A DNA stretch of 64,000 nucleotides from Medicago truncatula. Lineage: Eukaryota > Streptophyta > Magnoliopsida > Fabales > Fabaceae. The stretch covers positions 58,508,494 to 58,572,493 of the forward strand of contig NC_053045.1 of NCBI RefSeq assembly GCF_003473485.1. The letters run 5' to 3'. A model generated the notes under the pieces. The model saw only the letters and a program-made list of their open reading frames with translations. It was not told the DNA's origin and did not search any database. The translations under genes and the position numbers were made by a program. Shown in pieces: positions 35,010-47,004 of this stretch (position 1 is its first letter; every line of letters begins with the position of its first letter).

Positions 35010-36254
35010 CTCCGAAAAATAGTCCCGATAGATTTTCTTGCAAAAAACTAAGAACAAAAATGAATTCATAACACAGGAGTATTCTGCAAGAAACTTCAAG
35101 CAAAAAAGGCGTTCATTTCACTGTTCTTGGTTGGAAAATGTGGTCGCATGTTAGCATTCCGGAGTTCACAAACTATGTAGCATCGACACTTCAGATTGAA
35201 GGAATGCCTAGTGTCTAATGTGTTAGTGTTGTATATGTTTTCCCTGTCAATGCTTCATAGCTCACAACATGAGAACAAAGTTTGAAGAATCCATCAAATT
35301 TGTAAACCATCAATAAATTTAGGTCAATTATGGAAGTTCCATTTTTAGGCTATGTGGTTGAGGCCACAAATTCTCTTAAGATGAAATGATGCATGGAATG
35401 ACCAAGTGTTACATTTGTCTCATTTTATCAAAATAGAATGGAAAAAAGGTGAAAAAAGAAAAAGAAAATCGTCCTTTTTGAAGGCTGACACGGATGGATT
35501 ACTTTGAATTGGACATTAATTTTACATCTCTTACATTTTCTCTTTTTGCTCCTGTTACATTACCATCATCATAGATCTATAACTTTTCTGTCTTTTCTTT
35601 ATGGCTTCATATCTCACTTTTCCACCCATGTCGATGATGTGAAAAATATCCTTTTTGCCGGTGAAAATACAGTACTGACAAATTTTTATTGCACTTCTAG
35701 GTTTAACATGTTCAGGTTCAGGGTTTCTAGAGTATGGCATTTATCAAACTACCCTAAGAAAAAACAATTTTTTGGTATACCCAAGTATCCTCTACTGGAA
35801 ATTGTAGAGACTAATGATCCCTTGAGTCGACAAAGACTACAATGAGCGGCCAAACTCTCCTTCAAAAGTTATAACTTAAACCATGGTAACATGACGCAAC
35901 CTTATAGAAGAACTTGAATTGTAGGAGCAAAGAACATTCACATTCATGGAAGTGATAAATGAAAAAGTATCGTTCACGAAAATATTAGCTCAACCTAAGC
36001 ATATTGATCTCAAGGAGTACACATCCGTAATAGACATATCAAAATTATCATGCGTCAAATAACATCCAAAGTCTTTGTTTCAAAAAATGAAACGTCGAAT
36101 GTATTTTTACTTGGCCAACTAATTGGGTTATAATATATTTCCTTAAAAATTACAATGCATTGTAAGAAGCAATATGAAATACAAATAGCTACATAAATAA
36201 AAATGCTTCTCAACAACAAATAAACTATAAAAATAGCATGAATATTCCTCCTAT
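35010..36254. other. intergenic DNA with unassigned coding-like fragments
   Basis: Contains the exon-like segment at 35072-35218 (listed separately) and an open frame at 35504-35845 whose predicted protein I do not recognise. No other feature was seen. Confidence 0.3.
35072..35218 (+). pseudogene. exon-like fragment of an unrecognised gene
   Basis: After an AG (35073-35074 region) a frame reads SILQETSSKKGVHFTVLGWK, then MWSHVSIPEFTNYVASTLQI, then EGMPSV and a stop at about 35216. The amino-acid composition and balanced codon use look like a genuine terminal exon. No upstream exons or start were found. I cannot name the family; it could be a stranded last exon from a duplicated gene. Confidence 0.35.
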
Positions 36255-37210
36255 ATTCTTTTTGAGTTAACAATTTGAGAAAAAGAGTGACTAGAACTTG
36301 AGTCATCAAGCTCGATACCTAAAATCTCTTCCTTAATGTCCAATGTGGCAGCATTATGTGAGACATAAGCATCATATACTTTACCTCCTGCTGCAGGTTT
36401 TCCTTCATCCTGCAACTGAAGTGCAAACTCAAGTTTCCATTAACAAATCACCCATTGAAGGACAAACAAAGCCATTATCACCTAAACCCTTCTTACCCTG
36501 TCTCTACAAACTTCATCAAGCAATTATGATTAATTTTTACCCTTCTTTAGGCTCAACAAAACCCAATCTACTAAGCTAACTTGTGCCTTAAGCAAGCTAG
36601 GATCAATTGCTGACCTTGCACACAATACCTCAATAAGTACCACAGCAGAAGAGTAAACATTGTTCTCTAAAAAAGCACACAGGATCTAAACAACCAAAAC
36701 TACTTTTAACCATTATGCTAACATGAGTTAGGTTTAGTTTAAAACCATTTTCCGATAATCTAACACCGGGAAGTGAGAAGCTTTCGCTTCCCAATTTTCA
36801 TCCAACAAAATATTTGTTGTTTTCACATCGCGATGAATGTTGATGGTGTATTTTGCACCGGTACGTGTGAAGGTAATCAAGTCTCCTTGCAGCACCAATG
36901 CAAATTTCCAACCTTTGCTTCCATGGTAAAGGTGGTTTGTTACTATTGTAAAGATTCTCCCTAACAGCTCCATTACCATTAGCCATGTATATATTAAAAT
37001 CATTTCGCCCTTTTCTTCATAAAGTCCAACTAAGAAAATGAATTTGATCTCTTAATAGAATCTTCAGTCCCCTTTTGTATAGCACATTTATAAACTTTTC
37101 CAAAGCCAGAAACACCTATCACCCTTGATTCATCAAAATTCTTTGTAGCATGCAAAACCGCTAATGAAAAATTTATGTTTTTAGGTGGGAGTAAGTTAAC
37201 AGCATCCTAC
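36255..37210 (-). pseudogene. CrRLK1L (FERONIA-type) receptor kinase pseudogene
   Basis: Reading the minus strand from 37210: DAVNLLPPKN..., FSLAVLHATKNFDESRVIGV, GFGKVYKCAIQKGTEDSIKR (ATP-binding loop), [20 protein letters not shown] then [30 protein letters not shown] (catalytic loop), and finally MGDLL-like WKLEFALQLQDEGKP near 36400 and the CrRLK1L-type end. The order is that of a malectin receptor-kinase cytoplasmic domain. Several stops and frameshifts interrupt it (for example after ...SFS near 37045 and within LHT...IHRD near 36860), and the extracellular malectin domains are absent. The sequence of the DFG region is degraded (KASHFPV). Confidence 0.85.
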
Positions 37211-37623
37211 AAACCACTCCCAATAAGAAAAAGACTAATTAATTAATTATCGTGACAATTGTTGTCTTTTCATTTTTAATCGTATTTCAATTCATCCTTA
37301 CTAAACCGATTTGTGAGGTGAGAGTTAACCCCCACTTATTAACACATGTTTAAACCATCTATTGTCCGATGTGAGACTCTTTCTCATAATCTCAATATAT
37401 TTCTATCAACAACAAAAACTATTATCCCATTGGTATATGGGTCTGTTCAATTACATATTTTAAAATATATAAAAATTGCCCTCACGCTGAGCCCCTCTTG
37501 TCACTTTGTAATTAGGAATCTCGATTAATAATCACATAAGCATCTTCACTACTATTAAATATTTAATTAACGCCACCAACTATAAACAAATAGACATAGC
37601 CAAAGAGAAAGAAGGCCACAAGC

Positions 37624-38166
37624 ATGGCCAATCCGTTGAATCTCACTTCCAACTTCTTCTTCTTCATCTTCACATTGACCATCATCTATGTAGCCTATAC
37701 CTTCCCTAAACTCGAACCAAACCAAACCAACCTCGTCTTCTACGTCCATGACCACTTCACCGGTGAAGACTCCACCGCAGCTACAGTTGCTGGTAAAACT
37801 GGAGTTACCTCCAGCATCCTACACTTTGGCACCGTAGCTATAGTTGACGATCCAGTAACCGAGGGACCTACAATGGATTCAAAACTCATCGGTAGAGCTC
37901 AAGGCACGTACATAAATTCGCAGCTTGATGGTAAAGCTTTGTACATGGTTTTCTCGGTGATATTCACAGCTGGTGAGTATAGAGGAAGCACCTTGGAGAT
38001 TCAAGGATCTGATATATTCACAACGAAGGAACGAGAATTTGGAATTGTTTCAGGCACAGGTTACTTTCGGTTTGTTAAAGGCTATGGGATTATGGAAACA
38101 GAGTTCATGGATTTAGTTAATCTTAGAGCCACTCTTAAACTTAATGTAACCGTGAAACATTACTAG
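37624..38166 (+). CDS. dirigent protein, copy 1
   Basis: A single-exon gene of 180 aa, normal for dirigent proteins. A hydrophobic N-terminal segment (residues about 11-27, FFFFIFTLTIIYVAYTF) serves as signal peptide or anchor. The beta-barrel domain follows with family blocks NLVFYVHDHFTGEDSTA, FGTVAIVDDPVTEGP, GTYINSQLDGKALYMVFSVI, REFGIVSGTGYFRFVKGY and the C-terminal ATLKLNVTVKHY. Dirigent proteins act in the apoplast and set the stereochemistry of phenoxy-radical coupling in lignan and related phenolic pathways; some paralogues have other roles. It is a paralogue of the gene at 42793-43335, about three quarters identical by eye. The start is supported by the equivalent ATG in copy 2. Confidence 0.93.
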   Translation: MANPLNLTSNFFFFIFTLTIIYVAYTFPKLEPNQTNLVFYVHDHFTGEDSTAATVAGKTGVTSSILHFGTVAIVDDPVTEGPTMDSKLIGRAQGTYINSQLDGKALYMVFSVIFTAGEYRGSTLEIQGSDIFTTKEREFGIVSGTGYFRFVKGYGIMETEFMDLVNLRATLKLNVTVKHY

Positions 38167-38243
38167 AATATGTTTTAACAAGAATTGTTAGCATAACATT
38201 GTATTAAGGTGGAAACAATTGAGTCAACAACATACCAAAGACA

Positions 38244-39412
<1,169 letters not shown>

Positions 39413-39620
39413 CCAAAAGACATAACGCAAAACAATGCTTACCTTTACCGGGTCTTTTGCTAAAATCAAGTGTAATATCTATACTTATAGGTTTAATATC
39501 AAATATGTGGCTAGCCTAAGATTTGTTCTAAACTGTTCCATAAAGTATTGTGAATTTTGAGTTTTAGAGTATTTCAAAAGTTATTTAAATGTTATCCTTG
39601 TTCTATAAGACATAATATAG

Positions 39621-39916
39621 ACTTCCTCCGTCCCTATATATAAGACCCTTTTGTCAAAATCATGGGAATTAAGATAGTGGATATGTGTATTAAAGTTGTT
39701 TGTAATCACTATTGTTTTTACAATTTTATCCTTTAAGAAAGAAAGTTAGTTTATGTTTTCAACATGTTATTTATTGTTGATTGAAGAAAAAGATGTATAA
39801 TAAATAGGGGCATGTATGTAAAGAAATAATTAATGTAGTTGAAAATAACAAAAGAGTCTTATAAAAAGGGACAAAAAAAATTCTCAAAAGGGTCTTATAA
39901 TTAGAGACGGAGGGAA
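39621..39916. mobile_element. Stowaway (mariner-type) MITE
   Basis: The left end (CTTCCTCCGTCCCTATATAT, then AAGACCCTTTT) and the inverted right end (AAAAGGGTCTTATAATTAGA, GACGGAGGGAA) are followed by TA. About 295 bp, non-coding. Confidence 0.8.
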
Positions 39917-39918
39917 TA

Positions 39919-42792
39919 CACTATATTAACAAGCATGTTGATAGTTACCATAAACCATACCGTACAATTCTCAATTTTATCTTGACGATTTGCAATTGTT
40001 AGATGCTTAATGTCATGGACTTTTGCATATGAATAACTTAGTTATGCAGAGAATCTTGTGTTGTGTGTAGTTTTGAGTTTGTGTTATTTTTTTTATTGAG
40101 AAATTTATGAAAAATATATTATGGGTTATCAATTGTATTAAAATAATACAATGAAATTTAATAAAATTTATTTATGTGAAAACATATATCTATGGAGATT
40201 TATTTTTTCCATTGTGAGAATGTTTTCACATTTTTTTTTAGAGATGAGATTGTTTTCACTTAAAAATTATTCAAATAGATCTGTAAAAAAAAACTAAATA
40301 TAGTGTTATATTTATCCAATGTGGATAAATATAACAATTAGACATGTAAAATTTACTTGAAAATATAGGTTAAATATAGTGTTATATTCATGCGAAAATC
40401 TTCTAAGCTCCTAAAAAATAATGGATATAACATAAACACTACTTAAACATAAAATAGTCAAAATCTTTGACATTAATATGAACATAAATCGGTCATTAAG
40501 TATAAAAAACAAAATGTTTTTTTTTTGTAAGAATGAATATATCCTATTTATATTGTTATAGACTACAATCAAAATTCGTTATATTGTTAGGGATGCAAAA
40601 CTTATTTAACTCAATCTATAATTTGATTTAATTTTTCTTTGCAGAGATGTTGTCATTTAGAATTTGTCAAAGTAGACTTGGTGAATATGTTACGGAAGAT
40701 AAGGATAAAATTTGATTAACTTTTGGAATACTCTAAACCTAAAATTCACAACAATTATTAACCGTGGTTTCATTTCTCATCGCCATCTCCTTCCGGATCT
40801 GACTCTCCATACTCAGTTTTCAACCTTCAAATGAGGGAGTGAGGAGAGCGGGACAAAACTCGGTGTGAAAATTCGTAAATGTTTTCATTTTTTATCAATG
40901 ATTAAATCGAACCGTGTTTTTTGTGTGCCCCATTTAGGGATGGTGAAAAAAATCGACACCCGTGGATATCCGTGGATAAAATCTACATATACCTTAATGA
41001 ATGTCCACATTTAAAATAAATGGATATTTCGACTATCCGTTATTTAATGGATACAAATGTGGGTTCGGTAGTATATGCACATGTGGATATCCTGATCCGC
41101 TATTAAACTAAGTAAATTACACAAATAACATTACCATCATTTCAACTTCAGTGAAAAAACCATAATACTTTTTTTTTTGAGCAAAAAAAAACCATAATAC
41201 TATACAATATTATTATGTGACACTTCAATTCTCCTCTAAAACAAATTAACCTATAATATTACCATTTATTTATGTTTTTTTTTTTAAATCAAGGAACTTT
41301 GTTCTTGTTAAATCTCATTAATTTTTTTTTTTTTGTGTTAGAAATGAAATGTATGGATAATTTTTTTGAAAGATGTAGGGATATTTTTATTGTAATATAT
41401 GAATATTATTAAATTTTGATAAAAAAGAAAATGAATGTGATAAACTTTTGTTGTTAAATTTTAGGTAATTAGTATTTATTTTATTTTTTTATAAAAAAAC
41501 ATGATATCTATACACACTTGTGGATACTTTAAAATTCGTGAATTATCCGCTTGATGAATATTTGCATGAATATGGAGAGAGCACAAATGTCATAGTTATC
41601 CAATGAAGAAGTGAACATGAATATCATACTATATGTGTCCGAAAATATCCATCTAAATGCCTAGCTTCATCCTACAAACCGCCGCATTAACGTTTATAGG
41701 AAGTACAAGAAAAAAATTAGGTAAAAATTGATTCCTAGTTTTGAAGATGTCAAAGTTGTTGGGTGACATTTAATGGTGACAATGTTAAGTTGTTTTGGGA
41801 ATATATTGGGCAAATAGATACTATGTGGTTGTGGTGTTTAGTTCGGAAAAATAAATTTTTTGTTTGTGTGAATTGAATATTCATCGTGTGTTATGTTAAC
41901 AACAATAATAATTATATTAGTTATTTATCAAGTGTGAGCCTTAATTGATTAGTGATCAAATTAAGTAATAAAGTTATTAAATTTTCAATGAGATAATTAA
42001 TTAAAGGGTTTTGTTTAAGCATCTCAAATTTAGTAATTATTCTTTTGAAAAGTCAACTATTACAATTTCCAATGCAATCAACACACAACTTTTCATTAAA
42101 AATTTACTATTTAAAGTGTTTAAAGAGTGCCACAGGGGCACTCGTTAACATTTTCCTTAATTAAATATTTAATTAATTGGTATGGATCCAATGAGTAATG
42201 TCTGGATGACCCATTAGAGAGGCTATGGTCCCCAGTACACCGTACACGGTAAAACTCTCTCTAAGAGAAGTTGAGGCATAAATGTACCGGTTGAGTAAGA
42301 ACCAAACCAATCGTCGCTAACTTTGTTCTTTGTTTCATATCACCTCTCCTTAATACGACATGTGTATGGTTGATGAATGTTGAGAGGGCTTCCATGAACG
42401 CTATATCCAGGTATTCCTAATACCCTAATTCTTAATCTTCTTGATAAATCAATAAATTAAACATGTCGTACATCCGATCATAATCATTTCAATGTTTTGA
42501 TTGCTTCCACTATTAATTCATAGTTGCTAAGCATGTTTCATGTTTTTAATAAGACCTGTATTTATTCTCTTAAAAGATTTAACGTGTTGTATTCAAATCC
42601 ACAACTTTTGATTTAGCTGTATTGAAAGAGATCTTTCAGTGCAAATGGCAAAAACTTTGATATATGTCAATTGTTAGGTGTATCCAACCAAATGTGCCAC
42701 AAAACGAACGATTGTTGTATATTATTAATACGCATCTTCAAGTCATCTAAGCAAAAATAGACATATAACTAGAGATTACCAAAAAAGAGAGC
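39919..42792. other. long AT-rich stretch between the dirigent genes
   Basis: No gene recognised. A short repeat (TAAATATAGTGTTATATTYAT) occurs near 40293 and 40373, with an inverted ATATTTATCCA/TGGATAAATAT at about 40305-40335. A likely eroded DNA transposon occupies roughly 40930-41690. The last part is the promoter region of dirigent copy 2. Confidence 0.35.
40930..41690. repeat. probable eroded DNA-transposon repeat
   Basis: Starts near TTTAGGGATGGTGAAAAA and contains repeated GTGGATATCC/ATGGATA words at the left and complementary ATCCGC/TATCCA words at the right, a layout seen in plant non-autonomous hAT repeats. Ends and target duplication were not established. Confidence 0.35.
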
Positions 42793-43335
42793 ATGGTCAA
42801 TCCACTAAACCTCACTTCCAGCTCATTTTTCTTCATCTTCACATTGATCATCCTCTATGTGGCCTACACCTTCCAAAAACTCGAACCAAATCAAACCAAC
42901 ATGCTCTTCTACATTCACGACCACTTCACCGGTGAAAACACGTCGGCAGTCACCGTTGCCGGTATAAATGGACCCAACTTTAATATCCAACACTTCGGCA
43001 CCGTGGCAATAATCGATGATCCAGTAACAGAGGGACCCGCAATGGATTCAACACTCCTTGGCAGTGCTCAGGGCGTGTACGTAAATTCGCAGCTTGATAG
43101 CAAAGCAGTGTACATGGTTTTCTCAGTGATATTCACTTCTGGTAAGTACATAGGAAGCACATTGGAGATGCAAGGATATAGTTTATATACAACAAAGGAA
43201 AGAGAATTTGGGATTGTTTCTGGCACAGGTTATTTTCGGTTTGTTAAAGGGTATGCGGTTATGGAAACACAGTCCGTGGATTTAGCTACACTGCGAACCA
43301 CTTTTAAACTCAATGTAACAATCAAACATTATTAG
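42793..43335 (+). CDS. dirigent protein, copy 2
   Basis: A single-exon gene of 180 aa, the same length as copy 1. It has an N-terminal hydrophobic segment (SFFFIFTLIILYVAYTF) and the dirigent barrel with MLFYIHDHFTGENTSA, FGTVAIIDDPVTEGP, GVYVNSQLDSKAVYMVFSVI, REFGIVSGTGYFRFVKGY and TTFKLNVTIKHY. Upstream and downstream DNA is not obviously shared with copy 1, so the duplication is not very recent. Differences cluster at the variable loop after TVAG and at residues lining the barrel mouth, so substrate preference could differ (inference). A third, broken copy lies about 300 bp downstream. Confidence 0.93.
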   Translation: MVNPLNLTSSSFFFIFTLIILYVAYTFQKLEPNQTNMLFYIHDHFTGENTSAVTVAGINGPNFNIQHFGTVAIIDDPVTEGPAMDSTLLGSAQGVYVNSQLDSKAVYMVFSVIFTSGKYIGSTLEMQGYSLYTTKEREFGIVSGTGYFRFVKGYAVMETQSVDLATLRTTFKLNVTIKHY

Positions 43336-43649
43336 GAAAACTTCATGAGTGGCTCTTCTACAACTGGATTATAGTGTTGCAGTTGTATTTCAATTCAAAT
43401 TTGCAGATGTTATGAAACTTTTATAATGAATATTGAGTTATGATCGTTAGATTCACTACTTAATTATGTAGTTAATTAATTAGTTACTCCTGATTTGAAG
43501 AAATTTAGAAATATCACCATATATATAGCTTGAAGAGTATGATTACATAAAAAAAATTACTAAAAAAGAGTATGAGTTTCAACCACTGCAAAATGGACTC
43601 TTTGGAGTTAGTTTTGATGTATCACTCACTCTAATGCAATCCACGTAAT

Positions 43650-43740
43650 TAAGAATGGAGGCTTTACATTATCAATAAATTCGCAACTTGACGGCAAAGT
43701 CTTGTACAATGAGATGACAGGAACTCTTGTGTGGGCATAA
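43650..43740 (+). pseudogene. dirigent gene remnant
   Basis: A frame reads GFTLSINSQLDGKVLYNEMT, matching the INSQLDGKALYM block of the two intact dirigent genes, then ends in a stop at about 43740. Conserved N- and C-terminal blocks are missing. It marks a former third member of the array. Confidence 0.7.
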
Positions 43741-43783
43741 GAATTAGCATTCTCACAAAAAAGACTAACGGCAAAGCCTTATT

Positions 43784-44202
43784 TGGATTAGTGAGTGTGT
43801 CACAAACATGCAATAAATAATAGTTAAACAAAAGGCAAACACCATCTATATGTTAACCTATTATCTTCTAATCATTTTTTCTCACCCAATTGTATTTTGG
43901 CAATGAAAAGATGTTTTTTCAACCTTTGCCGACCGTCTAACCTTATTGGATTAGATTCAGTCCGTGGCCTAATATAGTTGGCAAATTAGACTGAAAGAAA
44001 TCATACCTCTTGTCTGAAGGACAATATCAAATCATCTTAGTACTCTTGCTTTACCTTGACAGCAATGTCTTTCAAAAACATGAATATTAGCTGATACCAG
44101 AGTTGCAATCACCAAAATCTAGTTTATCAACATGTAAAAGATGCATTCTAACAATGTTAGGCTTTAGAGTAGCCAAACACATTTCACAGGCCTACCAGAA
44201 AT
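43784..44202 (-). pseudogene. duplicated exon 5 and introns of the Raf-like kinase gene
   Basis: About 420 bp align along their length with 58523-58949, including exon 5 (58751-58819) and parts of introns 4 and 5. In the copy the exon reads DIAVK, has lost the codons for FSK, and carries a stop in place of Ser after QEY. The acceptor AG/G is altered. Because intron sequence is present, the copy arose by DNA-level duplication and not by reverse transcription. No other exons of the kinase gene are beside it. Confidence 0.85.
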
Positions 44203-45445
44203 AAGCAAAGTATAAAATTCACAATAACCACCGAAGATCGGGAAGATAGCTCAGAGGTTTTTCTATCTTTTGGAGAGTATACATGTTTGAACAGCTTCTT
44301 TCGTGTTGTTCAAAAAGGAGAAAATTAATGTGAAGGATAGCACAATCACCAAAGCTTCTTACCGTCATTTTTTAGGCATTAATAATAATTTGGAGAAAAG
44401 TAAATTCGATGAAAATAATTATAAACAAAAGAATGAATGGACAAACTTGGAAAAATACTTGATGTTTTTTAACTTTAGTGACTTTGATGTATTTAATTGA
44501 TAAATAAGAGAGATAAAGACAAAGTCATTTAACTCAAAATCATCAATTGAAACAAACCCACAAAATTGTGTTCATGTGGGATGGCAATGCGGGTCAACCC
44601 GCAACGTTTAGGCCTAACCCGTTATTTGCATGCCAAAAATAGGGTCGGGTGGGCCAACCTAAGGTGACGGCCTCAATAATACACTCCGCCCCACCAAGTG
44701 GCGGACTAACGGGTTTGCGGGCAGGTCCGTCTAACAATTTTTTTTTCAAAATATTTTTTTGTGACTATGTTATTAAAATAATATGTTACTGCTATAAAAA
44801 GTCAATTTTATTTTCTTATAATCATTTTATTCTCATTTTAATCCCACATGAAGAGAAAAACAATGTCAATTAATGAATTGTCGAATTATTTTTAGCTAGA
44901 AAATTATTTTGATTATTAATCTTTTTTTATAGAATCCACAACAATCTCCCACCTATGTCGATGCCTATTATTGGAGTTGTATTAGTTTTACTGCTTGTTT
45001 TCGAGTTTAAATTTTTTGCATGTTAGGCGTGAAGTCAACCAAACTGCTCATTATTTAGCTAAATATGATCTACATAATTCAAATTGCATATGGGTCGAAG
45101 AGACTCCGCCTTGTATTTTTACAGTTTTAGCACATGATTTATTGTCAAACTTTTATTAATGAAATTGTTTTTAACGTAAAAAAAAAAAATCGTAATACTC
45201 AAACCAAAAGAGAATTTGGTGTGACCATCAAAATTAATTTGCAGAATGACCAATCCAAAAATGGATTTGGCACAATCAATGCTAATTTTTTTTATTTTTT
45301 TTAAAAAAAAAGGCAAACTAACCTAACGGAAATTGAGAGAATTGAACTTAAGATTTTTGAGAGGAGCGCACTTTAAAGTCTCAAGTCAACACCACCAAAT
45401 CAACCAAAGTTTGTTCAATACTAGCTTTTTAATATTATGGTTTAC
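44203..45445. other. intergenic DNA without recognised gene
   Basis: AT-rich apart from 44575-44735, a GC-richer block (GCGGGTCAACCCGCAACG..., GGCGGACTAACGGGTTTGCG) resembling dispersed plant repeats. No coding signal was found. Confidence 0.35.
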
Positions 45446-45560
45446 TTCCTCCTTGCCTATTTATAAGATATATTTGGGTCAACAAAAATTGATGTATCTG
45501 GTTAAAAATTCAATCCAAATACATCAACTTTTGTTGACCCAACTTGCTCTTATAAATAAT
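45446..45560. repeat. hairpin-forming inverted repeat
   Basis: Two arms containing TTGGGTCAACAAAAATTGAT and its near-perfect complement (CATCAACTTTTGTTGACCCAA, at 45520-45540) flank a roughly 30-bp loop. Outer words CTATTTATAAG and CTTATAAATA continue the symmetry. Probably a small MITE. Confidence 0.6.
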
Positions 45561-45611
45561 ACCAAGAGAAGAATAAAAATTAATTCCTTAAAAACAAGTA
45601 TAAAAAATAAT

Positions 45612-46358
45612 AGGAAAATGATATTTGGTACGGGAGTTTTGCATACGAAAATTCAAGGACGCGTGAAAACATATACTATTTCAACATGCTGCAATTCCCG
45701 AATAGTCTTTCTTCTCTCTCTCTCTCTCACCACTTTTAAGTTTTATCTTCACTTCCTCATTCTCTCCTACTTTATGCAATAAAACATCCAAAACAACAAC
45801 AACGATTAAGATTTAGCTTCTTTGAGGATCAAGTTCCCAAAACAACAACGACTATGAAGATGTCGTAATTTTGAAGGAGCAAAAAACTTCATCACTGAGA
45901 TCGAAAATAACCACTTCGTGATTGTTAAATCCTACACCCCTGATGTTGTCACAGTAACGTCAAGTTGTTTGTGTACGCCGCCGTCGCCGCCGAGTTGAAA
46001 AGAGACGGTGTATAGTATAGTTTTGGCCATGTTGAATGCTTTGAAGGAAAATTAGTTCATCAGTACCTTTAACAGGAAATAGAACCCGCATGAAAATTAA
46101 TTAACATAGCATGAAAGAGATGCATAAATTAAGGTTGAGAAATTTATTACTGACGTTGTTCCTCTACATAGATCTGTTAAGGAAGGAGATTTTTGGGTTC
46201 TAAGAGAAGGAACATGTTTGTTTTGTTTGGACGAGAACGAAGGCAAGCTAATTTCTTTTTTAATTAAAAAAAATGGGAAAGTGCAGCGCGTGGTAAATAG
46301 TTGTATTCACGCGTCCGTGAAATTTCGTTGTGAAACTGCCGTACCAAATAGCATTCCT
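45612..46358. mobile_element. Mutator-like TIR element with gene-like cargo
   Basis: Ends of about 50 bp are inverted: left ATATTTGGTACGGGAGTTTT...GGACGCGTGAA, right its complement (TTCACGCGTCCGTGAA... CGTACCAAATAGC). Flanking 9-mers AAAAATAAT (45603-45611) and GAAAATAAT (46359-46367) match at 8 of 9. The interior has a pyrimidine-rich, 5'-UTR-like leader and GC-rich codon-like sequence (about 45870-46020) but no transposase. Confidence 0.7.
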
Positions 46359-47004
46359 GAAAATAATATTCGCAATGACCAAAACAAAAAGAGATTTAAC
46401 GTATTCATTGTCATTAAAATTTGTCCTCGTGAGCTTAGCTCAGTTGGTATGAACTTCGAGAGGTTATCCTTTCTTTCGTGCTTTGATCTTAGCTGGTGGA
46501 AGTAGAGTGGCTATTTGCTCCTGACCATTCAAAGTAGTCATTCTTGAAAAACAATGCATGGCATGCTCTGCATTCATGTCCTCATATTTGGCTTGACTTT
46601 CAATTAATCAATATATATATATATATATACACACAAAAAATGAATCATTTTCTCCTCATCATAATTTTTTTTAGGTCAAATAATCTATTGAACATGTTTT
46701 TTTTTTGGTTACATGTTTAATGCAACGTTCCTATTAATTAAGTTACGTTCATGTGAGATGTTTCTACAGAATTTAATCTTGATATTTTGACATTTCGTTG
46801 TTTTTCATTTTTGTTTAGAAGTTTCAGTGCAAAGCATAATAGACAAAGAGATCAAAGTAGCGGAGCTAGCTTAGGATTAGCATGGGCTAGGGCCCTCACT
46901 ACGTATTTATGTAGAATTAACACTATAAATTCTATAGAAAATGAGCACGTATGGAAATAATTTGATTAGTTGGATAAGTTGCCTACACTTAATAAAATAA
47001 CTTA
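46359..47004. other. intergenic DNA
   Basis: Holds the truncated SINE head, an (AT)n tract at 46610-46629 and a degenerate minus-strand SINE-like segment near 46695-46765. No gene was seen. Confidence 0.35.
46426..46470 (+). repeat. partial tRNA-derived SINE head
   Basis: GTGAGCTTAGCTCAGTTGGT is the box-A head shared with the SINEs at 18209 and 57754. Box B is absent, so this is a truncated copy. Confidence 0.45.

Noticed and set aside
35504..35845. 113-aa plus-strand frame
   Set aside because: It starts with a hydrophobic low-complexity stretch and has no recognisable family; support is too weak for a gene call.
46218..46505. 95-aa plus-strand frame
   Set aside because: It crosses the right end of the TIR element and the SINE head, so it cannot be a conserved gene.
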